Below, piece by piece: positions 44,041-55,646 of a stretch of 64,000 bases of DNA; the stretch's first letter is position 1; each line of letters starts with the position of its first letter. A program made the position numbers and the translations under genes. The DNA comes from Heloderma charlesbogerti. Its lineage: Eukaryota; Chordata; Lepidosauria; Squamata; Helodermatidae. The DNA is taken from positions 496,001-560,000 of the forward strand of contig JANEZZ010002675.1 of assembly GCA_026122225.1 (NCBI GenBank), written 5' to 3'. Under the pieces are notes generated by a model that did no database searches, was not told where the DNA came from, and saw nothing but the letters and a program-made list of their open reading frames with translations.

Positions 44041-45214
44041 GACAAAGAGGTGTCTAAGGGCCAAAACAGACATCACTTGAAAGACAAGTCTAGATTGGGG
44101 CCATAGCGGGGGGGGGGGTTAAAGACCCCTACCCCATATGCCAGGGTCCCAGTTAGATTTGGCTCCCTGTGCCTACTGTAGAGTAAAACTGGGGGGGGGG
44201 GAGGTAATGTCTGTTTCAACTCAAAGTTAGAATGGCTACAAGTGACTTCATCCTGAAGATGCTTGCAAATATATCAAAGGAGGCCACAGATGGCTCCGAG
44301 GGATTGGAAGTAGACTGCATCAGCCTTCTGACTACCCTAAATAGCTCCGCTGGATGGCACTCTACAGATGCAGTGTTGCAGAAGAGTTAAGATTTCTTTG
44401 CTGCTAACATGGAATGGGCTCTCAAACCCTTGAGTGAAAAGGCTGATTGAAATGTTATGTTCCAGTTTATTTCTCCTTACTACTTCACCTGAATACTTGG
44501 ATCAATGACTGTGTCTTTTCCCATGTTCTGTAAAGCACCAAGAACACCACTGGCAGTAAGTGAGTACTTAGTAGCAGTAAGCAGCAGTGGTATAAATAGA
44601 AGTGGTGGGGCTTATTGACCCATTATTGTACTGCGCAACATGAGAAGGATATCATCATAGTGTCAGATAAGTTTTTATCTTCTTTCTTGACTCTTTAGGC
44701 CAGCTTTTGGATGAGATTTGGCTTTTGGAGAGATTTGCGTGCAGCTATTTTTCTGTTCCTCCCCACCCCCTTGTTATATAATGCCTTACTTTTCTGTAGC
44801 TGTTATCTTGAGCCACATTCAAGCAGGCTTCGAGGACCCAGGATAAATGCTCCCCCTATAAAGAAGAATGAATATCAGATTTCCACTCTTGACTTGTAGC
44901 TTTCAGGAACACAAATAAGAGATAAGAACTTTGCAAAGCATAGGAGTCAAATCCTTTGCTTTCAGTTTTCACCAAGCCTAAGGTGAGATTTTTCTGAGGC
45001 TGCTTAGAGGATGAATACAGATGACTATTCATTGCAAACTGCAACCACATGGGAAGCTAGCCATCTCTCATATCCTCTTGTGCATTGAGGAGAATTTTAC
45101 CTCACATCTGCACCAATAAGAGATATTGGGAGGGATAAAATTCTTCTCACCGCATGGGAAGATACCACAGACAACTAGCTTCACGCCTCATTGTAAACCA
45201 CTGACTAAAAAATA
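44041..45214. other. Spacer with G runs
   Basis: About 1.2 kb. G runs at 44109-44118 and 44192-44201. No gene or defined repeat. Confidence 0.4.
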
Positions 45215-45405
45215 TTATGTCTTGCCAAATGGTCTGAAGGCCCATGATATAGCCACGTTGCTGAAGCTAAGTAGGTCTGGTCCAGTCATGGGAGCTTGCA
45301 AATATGTCAAAGTAGGCCTAGATGGGAGTCCAGTTGGAAATCCTAGTTATGTTTATGTAGTTTTCATCAAGGCAAAAAGATAAATGTAGTAAATAAATAA
45401 TTCAG
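45215..45405 (+). mobile_element. 5S rRNA-derived SINE
   Basis: GGCCCATGATATAGCCACG, then GCTGAAGCTAAGTAGGTCTGG, then CTAGATGGGAGTCCAGTTGG follow the order of 5S rRNA (GGCCATACCACC, GGAAGCTAAGCAGGGTCGGG, GGATGGGAGACC), including the internal control region used by polymerase III. An insertion of about 25 bp separates the last two blocks. The tail ends in GTAGTAAATAAATAATT, an L2-like tail. Too diverged to be a 5S gene. Confidence 0.7.
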
Positions 45406-47449
45406 AATTAAGACTGGAATATGATCCTGGCTGGTTGTTCTGTAAAACAGGCTGGATTGCTCTTTAATGATGTAATGTGCTGATGTTCCTATTCTGTATG
45501 ACCACCATTTTGTGAGTGTACTTTTTTCCTTTTGCCATCCAGTCAGATCATAGGGAATGTACATCTTACATATATGGGAAATCTTAGCATCAGGAAGCAG
45601 AGTAACACTTTACTGAAAATGACATAGCATCTTCAAGGATGCCACTTGGAAAATGGGGGCATCACATTGTGTTTCCTCAGAGTTGTAATAGTGATCTGGC
45701 AAGAAGAAAGATACCTCTGCTGAGCTGCAAAAACAGATTGCTTCAAATCAAAGTGGAGAAAAATTGATGGCTTTTCCAGCCTCCCAAAAGGTATATCTTC
45801 CAGGCTCTTTTGTATTTGTATGCCATCTGTTAGGATCATTGCTGTTTGATATTAAGATTTCCCTCCCTGTTATGATAGTCAAAGCACATACCTCCTCGGC
45901 AATATCTATCTTGTATAGCCCTTTAGAAGCAGATGTCATTTTTTTCTACTTCAGGAGTTTCAAAAGCAGGAAAGTAGTATTCATAAAAAATAAACCAATA
46001 CACTACTCCTTGGCCATGTTAACAGTTGCCCAACATACAGATCAAAATTGTTTTAGTTTACCGATATTCAGAGATAATGTACAGAGATAACACTTGCTTG
46101 AATGCAGAGAAGCTTACAATGTATTTCTTTATTTACAGCTTTATTCAAAATGCAAAGGCATACAATGGCATAATACTTAGAATAAATATACTTAACATCC
46201 TGAAACATAAGTGTATTTTTGAGTCCTGTTTCTGGCCATGCTTAATAGTATGGACAATTCACTGATATGAGGTTTGTGTGTATATGTAACACCTGATCTG
46301 AGACCATTTCCCTTTCACTCTCTCACACACATCCTCTCACAGACACAGTACTCATATAACCAACTACTTGCACATCCCATTCACATCCCATTCTCCTGAA
46401 CACTCAACATTGACACACAGCTGGCCCACAATTAGATAGTGCTGACCATTCTCTCTCTGCTGCACCCCTTCTCACAGACAGCATAAAGACCCCTCTGTCC
46501 CTAGGCCTTGTCTGTTGACAATGTTTAAATTCTGGGATCATAGGAATGTTCATAAATATCTCCTAAAACTTGTGCAGCTGCACCAATGGCTAGAGAGGTC
46601 TTCTTTCAATTTAATGAAGCCATAGTTCTCAGCCAGTAGCTCCCAAGCCTTATTTCCCTTAGTTTTTCTTGTATCAGATTTTTTTTAAGGTTAGGTCAGC
46701 AAAACTATTATTTCCTTCCAAATTTGAGTTTGCGTGCTTTAATTTGATATCCTATTTACCTCTCTAAAATCATAGCACATGCCCTAAAGGCGAAGTGATA
46801 TGCATTCCAGTGCATACTCAAGCTGCAAAGAGAGGACTACCCTGTGAATTGAAATTGACTTGTTTCCATGTTATGTCTGGAGATGCCTTTTGTTTCACTG
46901 CAGTAGGAGTCCAACTTCTATCTAAAGCCTCAAGGCAGAATCTGAAGGAGTTTGTATGGGTGCTGAAAATGACAAAAGGTCTTCTCCCAACTTTGCCTCA
47001 AGACTGGAGCCCTCTGCCTACCTTAAAATGAAAGTGCCACTGTCCTTGGTCCAGCATTTCAAGAGCTCCTTCTTGGTGGCAATCCTCTATTGGTGGTAGC
47101 TGCCATTTCCCCCCAGAATGCCCTGGATTTCGCACCATTCCAGGGAATTCTAGGGGAAATGGCTGTTACCAGTCATGGAACAGGTTTTCCCAGAATGTCC
47201 CAGAAAGATGCTATGCCTGGGGTATTCCTGGAAAAATGGTGGCCACCAGTAGGAGCTCTGATGCTGCCATGCCAGTGAGTCCCCACACACACACTTTTGT
47301 GGCCTATGAATGGGGTGTGTGTACAAAATTGGGGAGGGGGGCTCAGCCCAGCACAAACCTTTTGTTCATCTCCAGCAAAGAACCTCGTATGGAAATAGGC
47401 AGGTGGTGACGAGGTGATGGCTTTCTTGGTTGTGGTGCCCCATATGCCG
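45406..47449. other. Spacer, nothing recognised
   Basis: About 2 kb of mixed DNA. Frames of up to 108 codons (45764-46090 plus, 45748-45939 minus) overlap each other and show no domain. No repeat ends can be defined. Confidence 0.4.
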
Positions 47450-47700
47450 CCACCAACTTTGATGTGCCAGGTGAAGACTTTTCTTTTTGCCCAGGCATCT
47501 AACATAGGAATGTTCTGTTGTGTATTTTTATTTTGTAGCTTGCATGAATATTATGGATTTGCTGATTTTACCTGTTCTTGGCTGCTGCTTCTGTGATTGG
47601 TACTGATTTTATATGGTGTTTTACTGTATTGGTTTTATTATACACTGCCCAGGAAATCTTCCACTGAAGGGCAGCCTATACATTTATCAAATAAATAAAT
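47450..47700 (+). mobile_element. 3' end of an L2-like LINE
   Basis: GTGAAGACTTTTCTTTTTGCCC encodes the K-T-F-L-F-A-Q terminus typical of these LINEs, followed by a T-rich 3' UTR, a CACTGCCCAGGAAATC motif and the tail TATCAAATAAATAAATAC. Confidence 0.75.
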
Positions 47701-48851
47701 ACATGTTAAATGGAAAGGCTTTTTTTAATTGAATGATTTGATAAAGTTGGGGTTTTTTTTAGATGAATAATTGAGAACATCTCTAGGTTCATTACCAACT
47801 CATGCATCACACTGAAGAACAGGCTGAGCATTCAACTTGAGCAAAAGCATGGGTCTGTTGCTGCCCACTGCTCTTGGCTCAATGTCAATGATGGTTGTGA
47901 GACAGATTCACTGGTCCAAGGAATGTGTAAAATGGTTTGGAAAGTTGCCTGCAGCGCTCTTTCTCTCTCCCCCTCTCCCCTTTCTCTCCCCTCCCCACTT
48001 TTGAGCATGACATTTGAAATTGCAAGCTTTGCTCTCTTTTTCTTAAGTCTGAAAGGCGAGGCCTTCTTGCCCAGAGCTTGCCTCTCACATTGCGCTCCCC
48101 TGTTAATGGTGATTTTATGAGCCCCCTCTTCTTTCTTTCCATCTCTGGCAGCACACAGAATGACATCGCATCCAGGGCACCTTTCCAGGCTGTGAAGTTT
48201 TACAAGCAATACACAGTGGAAACATTTACAAAACTTTTCCAAGGCACATATAGTTCGTGCATGAGGAGGGGGATTCAATTGTCAAATGCTGATAGCTGTT
48301 ACTACGGTTAGCTGCTCAGTTTGTTTAACTTCTTCTTAGGTGCAAAAGAAAGTCTTCCCTGTCTTCAGGTTCTTGGGAAAACTGAAGTAAACCAGAGACT
48401 CAGGCAATAGCAAAATACTTGTACTGCAGATGGTTTCATGCTGTAACACAAGTTAGAATTTTCAATGTGATCTGGGCCCTCCATTGTTGGCTTGCCTTTT
48501 TTTCTTTCTCTTTTTTTTTCTGAACCATTGAAATGATTGGCTCCTTCAGGTTTCTGATGCCAACTGGGCATTCATCCTGCTTAATCTCTCAATGAGGTTG
48601 TTTCCTGTTTCACTGATAAAATGAAACTTTGGGGGGAGGTCAGACTCTTTAGACACACAGTGTTTGCTGAGTTGCTAGTATTGTCTTTGTATGCGCACAC
48701 ACAGACAACGTGTCTTTTTTCTACCCCAAACTCTGGCCAGTTGAAATTGTCTGTGGACTCTCCATAGACTCTCCATCCTACTTCCTGACTGTTCTCTTCT
48801 ACTTCCTCCTTTGTCTGGCTCCTTATGAGAAGCTGGTTATACTGCACAGGT
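47701..48851. other. Spacer, possible conserved element
   Basis: About 1.15 kb. A 148-codon minus frame (47832-48278) is open but has no domain and contains a low-complexity GEGRERGEGERERA run from a CT-rich tract at 47955-47995. The surrounding sequence is repeat-free. Confidence 0.4.
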
Positions 48852-48859
48852 GTGGCATC

Positions 48860-49287
48860 TAGGGATGCTGGAGAAATTTGAGACGGACTAAAATGAGCTT
48901 GGATTTCTAAGAATCCGACCTTCAGAATCCACTGCAGACCACCCCCGTCAGGCTGCATGGAGTCTGTGGACTTTTGGATCTCTTTTATTATTATTTACTT
49001 TCCTGAAATTTACACATATTTATTCATAGGAAAATACACACATTTCTGCAGAAACTGGTAAATATAAATGAGAAAATGTTGAATGGAATGGGGGACAATA
49101 TGCTAGATGTTAGGTACTAAGGTAAATTATGTAAATTGTTGTGAGCCGTCTTACAGAATTATTTGTGTATTTTTCCGCATAATAGTAAAGAATTCGAATC
49201 CATCTATGAGCAGACGACAGAACAAAAGGCGCCTGACAATCCGCAAAACACAGATGGAGCAGATTTTACACAGTCCATACATCCCTA
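48860..49287. mobile_element. hAT-like MITE with exact 8-bp TSD
   Basis: A 428-bp element with perfect 8-bp tips TAGGGATG and CATCCCTA, flanked by the exact duplication GTGGCATC (48852-48859, 49288-49295). Subterminal words AATGAGCTTGGATTTC on the left and CAAAACACAGATGGAGC on the right are shared with 22275-22620. The middle is AT-rich. No transposase. Best reference copy of this family in the window. Confidence 0.9.
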
Positions 49288-49369
49288 GTGGCATCCTGAA
49301 GGACTGACCACCTCATAAACGATAATTTATGAAATTACCTTTTCTGCCTGCCTGAACTTGCCATTAGAC

Positions 49370-49496
49370 CATCCTTCCCCAACCTGGAGCCCTCCAGATG
49401 TCAACCCCCAAGAGCCCCAGCCAGCATGGCCAATGGTCAGGAATGCTGGGAGTTGTAGTCCAAAGCATCTGGAGGGCACCAGGCTGGGGAAGGCTG
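49370..49496. mobile_element. Palindromic hAT-like MITE
   Basis: A 127-bp inverted repeat from CATCCTTCCCCAACCTGG to AGGCTGGGGAAGGCTG, with GAGCCCTCCAGATG mirrored by CATCTGGAGGGCACC. Flanks CATTAGAC (49362-49369) and CATTAACC (49497-49504) match at 6 of 8. Same family as 5390. Confidence 0.8.
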
Positions 49497-49682
49497 CATT
49501 AACCAGTTGCTCCTGACCCAGACAATGTGACCATCCCATGTCTGTGTAATCTGCTGGGACTGGATGAGCTCCCTCACTGCACTCTTTTACATATACTCAA
49601 CTGTGTACTCAAGGTACTCAACTATGATCTATTTGAGGCAACTTGGAAGCCCTATTCTACAGCATAGAATCTGCTTCAAGAG

Positions 49683-49868
49683 TCATAGGAACATGGAAGC
49701 TGCCTTATGCTGAGTCAGACCATTGGCCCATCTAGCCCAGTATTGTCAGCATTGACTGACAGTGGCTCTCAAGGTTTCAGGCAGGAATTTTTCCAGCCCT
49801 GCCTAAAGGTGCCAGGGATTGAACTTGGAACATTCTGCATGCAAAGTATGTGCTCTACCCCTGCATGT
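49683..49868 (-). mobile_element. tRNA-Ala-like SINE
   Basis: On the minus strand the head reads GTAGAGCACATACTTTGCATG and then CCAAGTTCAATCCCTGGC, a B box with a TGC anticodon-like word, similar to tRNA-Ala. The body runs through CCTTGAGAGCCACTGTCAG to the tail GCAGCTTCCATGTTCC. The A-box side is decayed near 49868. It is a SINE, not a functional tRNA gene: the cloverleaf 3' half is replaced. Confidence 0.75.
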
Positions 49869-49879
49869 CATCTTTGTAT

Positions 49880-50307
49880 TCCAGCACAGCAAGCAATCCA
49901 GCCACAAGTGTAACCAGTCAGGTAATAGGTGGAAAAAAAGACTGAGCTGCCAGGCTCAGCCTTTGGCCTTCAAGCACAGACGTGTGGTATCATCACAGCT
50001 TTACAATGGTGTGAATGCATGGATTAGAGCTTTATAAAGACAAGTTATGTTGTGGAGCTGAACAGCTATGTGGTGCTTGCCAGGGACAGCATGGCACCAA
50101 TGCCATGCTTTAGCCACAGAAGCTAAGAGGAAGGCTATGATCAGGCTGTACACATAAGAAAACTGATTCCCAGATCAAAAGGATTTTGTAAGAACTGGAT
50201 CTTATAATGGGTTCCTTTGTAATGGGCAGTCCCAGGTGTAGCAATCATACAGACACAACCCTGATGTTAACAACTACATTGGCAATAGCCCAGTGATTGA
50301 GGAATCA
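49880..50307. other. Spacer, nothing recognised
   Basis: About 430 bp between the SINE and the CR1 end. No feature supported. Confidence 0.4.
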
Positions 50308-50372
50308 CTGGGGGTTGGACTCAGTGGTCTTATAGGCCCATTCCAACCCTACTAGTCTCTGATTCTATGAAT
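50308..50372 (+). mobile_element. CR1 3' terminus
   Basis: CTGGGGGTTGGACTCAGTGG, CCCATTCCAACCCTAC and GATTCTATGAATCC are the classic sense CR1 3' end. Severely 5'-truncated. Confidence 0.85.
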
Positions 50373-50939
50373 CCAAAAGGGGGCTCCAACAATCTGATTG
50401 ATCCTGATGACCAAATTAGATGTGACAGAGGCCATTCCATGCGTTTGGACATGGAACCGACCCAGTCACGTGGGAAAAAAGGGAGCAGGGTTTGATTTTA
50501 ACAGCAAAGGAGGTGTAGGGATGAGGGGAACCAAACCTTTTCCCTACCCACAGCTTCTCTGCTCAAATGCCGTAAATGTACCTGGCTGGGAGAAAAGGGC
50601 CAGAGAGGCTGCAGGGGGCTAAACTTTGGAAAGAAGGACTGTTTGGTACTCCTCATCCATGCACACATTTGTATTAAAAATTGGAGACCTCCTTTTAAAA
50701 AAATGTAGCATGACTGGGGCCGTTTAATCACAGGGAACTACTGACATTGTTTCTAGATTGACAGTTATAAGGACACTGGTGCAGGTCTCTTTCAGAAGAC
50801 GGGGGAAAGGGCGGGAGACATTGCATGGAATGTTTTACCCAAATATTGACTTTTGCTTGGCATAAGCATTCAGGGGACATTATGGGTTCCACCAGCTCCA
50901 AGGGATTTGGGCTCTGGAAGATAATTTTAAACACTTCTC
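50373..50939. other. Spacer
   Basis: About 570 bp, no recognised gene or repeat. Confidence 0.4.
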
Positions 50940-51600
50940 TGGATGAACCCAACAAACAAAATAATTAAAGAGAAGGGCTCTAGTTTCCATTGTTCTTGTT
51001 CGCGTCAACATTTTGCAGGCAGTCCAAGTGGCATTCACCACAAACGTAATTACCCAGTTTGGCACCCGTCTGTATACAATTCAACCTGCAGAAAAATGGC
51101 TTTAACTGCCAAATATTTAGGCTGAAAGGAAAATAAAACATGTTTAATTAAAGCTGCTATTGTCTTTTGTATTCTCTGTTGTGCCTACATTTTGGAATAC
51201 ACCCTTCAGTACAATCACCCAAAAGACAGAATCCCATATGTGCTGAAAGACTTTTAATTAGGCAGAGTATTTCAATACGCGGCAGTGTGGCAAATGTTTC
51301 TCATTTCTGCTATATCCATCTGCAAACAAGTGCCACAAAAATCACATCTCTTTGTCACTGTTTTCCTTGGATTGAAGGGATGGCAGCACACCCACTTTCT
51401 TTTGTAATGAGTTCATGTACTTATTTACAAGGAAACAGCACAAAGACGGGGAAATAATTGAAATTGATGCCGTTACACAGGAAATATTAAAATAAGTGCC
51501 TTATTAAAGTTGGGAGGGAGAGTCATTCTGGCTTTGATTTCCAAGGGCAAAACTCTGAGCCAAATTACACAGAGAATAAAAGGTTCCTAAGCCAGTCGTA
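50940..51600. promoter_or_regulatory. Candidate conserved noncoding element
   Basis: A repeat-free, AT-rich block with many homeodomain-type words in both orientations (AATAATTAAAG, GTTTAATTAAAGC, CTTTTAATTAGGC, GAAATAATTG), TTTGT-type words and rare CpGs such as TACGCGGC. This style is common in vertebrate developmental enhancers. I see no coding frame of interest. There is no direct proof of conservation or activity. Confidence 0.3.
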
Positions 51601-51949
51601 TACATTAATCATATTGGTGCTTCGTCCACAGAGCTCAGGTTTATCCCACTGTGTTCTCACAACCATCCTGTGCCCTGTGGAGTAGACAAGGCCTGGATTT
51701 AGTGACTTGGTCAAGGACTAAGCTTCATGGCCAAACAAGAATATGAATTCCAGTGTTTCCGGTTCTCATTCAACACTCTATGGCATCACACTGACTCTTT
51801 GTTACCTCATTATTTAGAAACTGGCTTGCTTAGGTTGGTTGGTCTAAAGTAGACCGTGCTGTGCTCTTGGGAGATAAATGTTGCTTTGGCTTGACTGAAC
51901 ACTGTGCCCTTTGAACAATGGTGCCTGCTTCCATTTGCCTTGGCTTTTT

Positions 51950-52145
51950 AACATACAGTAATGTTTTATTACCACTGGTTTTATTGGTTCTAGTTTTATT
52001 GTTTTTACTGGGTCTCCTATTGTTTTATTTGCTTTATGTTGTTTATTGGTTGTAATGCAGTTTTTATAGTTATTTTAATATGGTGGTGCACCACATTGTA
52101 CATTTTTAGTTGAAAGGCAGAGCGTGCATTCAAAATAAATAAATA
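51950..52145 (+). mobile_element. 3' end of an L2-like LINE
   Basis: T-rich 3' UTR with repeated TTTTATTG words, then AGTTGAAAGGCAGAGCG and the tail TTCAAAATAAATAAATAAG. No coding part is left. Confidence 0.65.
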
Positions 52146-52171
52146 AGTGTCCCTATTAGCAAAACAACAAC

Positions 52172-52262
52172 GACAACAAAGAGTCTTGTGGAATCTTAAA
52201 GACTAACAAATGCATTGTGTGACAAACTTTTGTAGGCAAGAGTCTATTTTACCAGCTGTAGA
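52172..52262. mobile_element. Short interspersed repeat fragment
   Basis: GAGTCTTGTGGAATCTTAAAG, ACTAACAAATGCATTG, AAACTTTTGTAGGCAAGAGTC resemble an element I recall as common in reptile genomes, class not certain. An AACAACGACAAC run precedes it. Confidence 0.5.
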
Positions 52263-52639
52263 TTAGGTAACATTGGAATTAAAGGTTCTACTATGTACTA
52301 TCTATTCTGGAGATTTATATTTGATAACTCTAGCCAAATTGTAGAAACCTTTACACTAGAATACAGGATTCTCTATTTGCTTCTACAACAATATTCTCTT
52401 CTAAAATATAACATCCCTATATTATTGTCTCTTCAACTAATCTGCATTGTTGTAGGACTTATTTGTCCAACAGTGGTTTGTGGTGCTATAGCATTGCATT
52501 TGGGAAATGTTGCTGAGGGCAAATTGAGGAATAAAACTTATGTTCCCAGCAAGAACCATGAGGGGTAGAAACTTTTAAATAACTAAATTGTAATTCACAG
52601 GATTCTAAGTTGTAACTTGGTTGTCTTGGTTGTCACTTG

Positions 52640-52869
52640 GGGTAGTACCCATCCATGCCCCAGGACTAGCGAGAATGATGTTGTGCTAGCATAAATCAAC
52701 ACTTGTGCAAGTATTTACTGGCACTTGCTAAGATAATGAGAAAAAGTGGGGATTTGCTGCTGAAATTTTCCCATTGCCCTTACAAGCACTAGTTATATTG
52801 TACAAGCATTGGTTTACACCAGCACAACACCATTTGTATTAGTGCTGGGGGCACAGTTGGATACTCCCC
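52640..52869. mobile_element. MITE with GGGGAGTA-type tips
   Basis: Ends GGGTAGTACCCATCCATGCCCC and GGGGGCACAGTTGGATACTCCCC are inverted copies. TTG flanks both sides (52637-52639, 52870-52872). Inner words GCTAGCATAAATC and ACCAGCACAAC are also inverted. Tip class shared with 23344 and 35609. Confidence 0.65.
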
Positions 52870-52872
52870 TTG

Positions 52873-53582
52873 GTTGTGATTTTCTATAAACTTATTTTAT
52901 TAAAGTGATTTCCGTTATGACAACACTAACAGCGTACAAAAGGGTTTTTGGTCAAAAGGAAGCTCCACAGTCTCAAGGTCCAGTTTAGCAACTTGCATAT
53001 TGACACAAAGCACAGTTTATATCCTAAACTGTATTCTTGTTGCTAAGGTGACTGGTGACCTAAATGGATGCTGGGGGCTAATTGTCTGGGTTGATAATTC
53101 TTTTCAAGGCAGAGAAAGTAGATCACCAGTGTTCTGAATTTAGGATTTGATTTGAGAAATTCAAGTGTTACCAAGACTTTATAACGTTATAACATTTGCT
53201 TATCTTAAGGCTTCAGAGTGCAAATCAACTAAATTTCAAAATCAGCATGCAAGCTTAGTTTTTTCACTGCTAATGATATGTAATCACACAGAAATGAACC
53301 AAGAACACTTCTAAAAACTAACCATAGTTGCTAAGCAATAACAATACTTTCCTGGTAAGTCATCTGCAGACGTCCAGTCACTTAAAACCAAGGGAAATAG
53401 TACCTTAAGGACCTCAATAAATCTTACACTGCCAGCATGACAGATGCACACACTGTCCTTAATGAATAATAGGGAGAAAGCCCTTTGTCAGTGCACACCT
53501 TTCAAAGTGTACTACATTAAGGCCCAGGTTCACATTGTTTGCCAGATTTTACTGGGCCAGATTATTTTGAGAATGCAGCAAT
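52873..53582. other. AT-rich spacer
   Basis: About 700 bp without a recognised feature. Confidence 0.4.
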
Positions 53583-53751
53583 AAGAGCAACTGTCTGCTG
53601 GATCAGATAAAAGCCCCTTCTAGTCCAAAATTTGGGTTCAAGTAGAAGCCAGTCAGATAGCTCTGGGAAGCTCATAAGCAAGACAAGAAGCCACATCCCT
53701 CAACTTCTTTTGACTGTCTCCAACATCCGGTATTATTCAGAAGTATGATTC
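53583..53751 (-). mobile_element. CR1 3' UTR, inverted
   Basis: AACTGTCTGCTGGATCAG, AAGCCCCTTCTAGTCC, CTCTGGGAAGCTCATAAGC and TATTATTCAGAAGTATG match, in reverse, the 3' UTR end that follows CR1-type sequence at 39128-39184. Confidence 0.6.
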
Positions 53752-53759
53752 CTCTAGAA

Positions 53760-53893
53760 TAGGGATGGGAAACCTGTGTCCCTCCAGATGTTGGACTACA
53801 ACTGCCATTATCCCTGACCATTAGCCATGCTGGCTGGAACTAATGGGAGTTGGAGTACAACCACATTTGGAGGTAACAGGTTCCCCACCTGTG
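53760..53893. mobile_element. Palindromic hAT-like MITE
   Basis: A 134-bp inverted repeat from TAGGGATGGGAAACCTG to ACAGGTTCCCCACCTG, with CCCTCCAGATGTTGGAC mirrored by ACCACATTTGGAGG. Flanks CTCTAGAA (53752-53759) and CTCTGGAA (53894-53901) match at 7 of 8. Its left tip TAGGGATGG links the palindrome family to the TAGGGATG family at 48860. Confidence 0.8.
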
Positions 53894-54167
53894 CTCTGGA
53901 ACATGGTGGCTCCATTTAGCTATTGTGGTTAATATCTATTGAAAGATGTATTCCCCATGGACCTACAATCATTTCTAGCAATGTTGCTCATTTGTTCCAC
54001 TTTCCTCCACTCAAATGCACAGGATGGCATGGCAAAACTTTAGTATGGGCATCTGCTTATGTAGGATCAGCCACAACAAAGTGGCATGTGACAGCACACT
54101 TGTGTACTTTGTCATCATATAGAAGTGCTACTTTATTTGTGTGAACCAGTCCCTCCATAGTTTGGAA

Positions 54168-54502
54168 CAGGGATGGACAGACTTTAGGCTTGCAGGATCC
54201 ACTTTGTTTTTCACCAGAACCCTAAGGTCTACCAACCAGAGCCAAGTGCAAAATAACGTCTCAGGAAGGTAGACATCGATTTGCAGATCAAGGTGCCTTT
54301 GAAAACATGCTCAGCGCAGGAATTTGTTTTCAGTACCAGAACTGGAGCTCACACACAAATCTTCTTCTGTTTTCCCCCCAAGCTTTCTTGCCTAATTTAG
54401 GAAGGAATTTTAAACCACTTAGGAGTCAGAAACCTTGCTAATCTACAGCAGATCACCCAGCGATCTACCAGTAGATCCCAATCTAACTTCTTCCCACCTC
54501 TG
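54168..54502. mobile_element. hAT-like MITE
   Basis: A 335-bp element with tips CAGGGATGGACAGAC and TTCTTCCCACCTCTG. Flanks GTTTGGAA (54160-54167) and GTTTAGAA (54503-54510) match at 7 of 8. Inside, AAGGTCTACCAACCAG and GATCTACCAGTAGATC are further structured words. No transposase. Confidence 0.75.
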
Positions 54503-54510
54503 GTTTAGAA

Positions 54511-55524
54511 AACCCAAGGTTTTCACAATTGTATGGTCTCTTGCATTGCATACTCAGAAATTCCTTCTCATTTGGACCTTTCCAGAGGATAACTCGATTT
54601 GCCAAAGAAAGATAGGTGTATTCCTGCCTTCCCTCTTCTCTTAGAACTGTGATTAGCCCAGCTACTGAGTAGCCAAGGATAGCTGACTGCCTGTTTCTTA
54701 ACTGAGAACACCTTGACTACCCTGCAGGGGGATTTTTTTCCAATGTTTCTGCAAAATTCCACTGGCATTGCAACATGGGATACTTGCAAAAGTGGCTATG
54801 CGATGGGAGCAAAATGGCTTCTGGATTGCACTTTATGCAAACTTTATGATTGGTTTAAGTAAAGGTTAGATAATGTAGGCAATAGTATTTTACATTTTCA
54901 TTTATAACAAATGGTTATCAGCTATTGTCCATCAGAAACAACTGCATAGTTAAGGAAGAAAATATAGTTTAAGCATCCTAGAAAAAGAAGATATGAATTT
55001 ATATTTATTTAAGATAAAGACATTTTTAAAATATAACATGGAAAGAAACTTCCAAACATCCTCAGTCACTGTTTACTTGTGTGATCTGGAAGGTGATTTG
55101 TTAAATACTAACATTGTTGCCTAAATCAATATTATCTGGATTTTTCAGTGTGTATTTTCTTTAAATATGTTTTTTCCACCCACTGGACACAGTTTGACTC
55201 GGTAATGGACAAAAATACTATACAAGAGCAGAATATGTGGACCGCATGGCAGCATTTTCTAAATACTTTTTGTTTAAGTTGAAAGAACTCCATCATCTAA
55301 ACAAAACACAGCAATGAACAACCGTAAATATGCAGAGGAGTGAAGAATAGTGCACGTAACATGTCCACCACACATCTCTGCATTAATGAACTATTTTGTT
55401 TTGATTGTGATGAGTTGACCATAAAAGTTACCATCATAATATACATTGTAGTTAAAGGTTACAGCTTGAACCAAGCTCACTATGTGAACTAAACTCACTG
55501 TATGAACAAATTCTCAGATACTGG
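54511..55524. other. AT-rich spacer
   Basis: About 1 kb of AT-rich DNA; nothing recognised. Confidence 0.4.
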
Positions 55525-55527
55525 TTA

Positions 55528-55619
55528 CTGAGAGCACAATCTTATGGATGTTTACACGGAAGTAAGTCTCACTGTGTTCAATGGAGCTTTAGTTCCTTGT
55601 GGTGTTTACAATTGCAGCC
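55528..55619. mobile_element. Harbinger-like MITE (short core)
   Basis: Flanked by TTA (55525-55527, 55620-55622). AGCACAATCTTATGGATG on the left, ACAATTGCAGCC on the right, core AGTAAGTCTCACTGTGTTC. Confidence 0.75.
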
Positions 55620-55646
55620 TTAATGTTGCTCACAGTGAACAACTAA

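Noticed and set aside
45239..45345. Possible 5S rRNA gene or pseudogene
   Set aside because: Diverged, interrupted, and followed by a LINE-like tail; it fits a 5S-derived SINE.
45764..46090. 108-codon plus frame, with minus frames overlapping
   Set aside because: No domain, no repeat family and no exon signals that I could trust.
47832..48278. 148-codon minus-strand frame
   Set aside because: No domain; it contains a run of Gly, Glu and Arg caused by a CT-rich tract. A second frame overlaps it on the same strand.
49800..49868. tRNA-like sequence with B box and TGC anticodon-like word
   Set aside because: Only the promoter half resembles tRNA-Ala and it continues into a SINE body, so it is not a tRNA gene.
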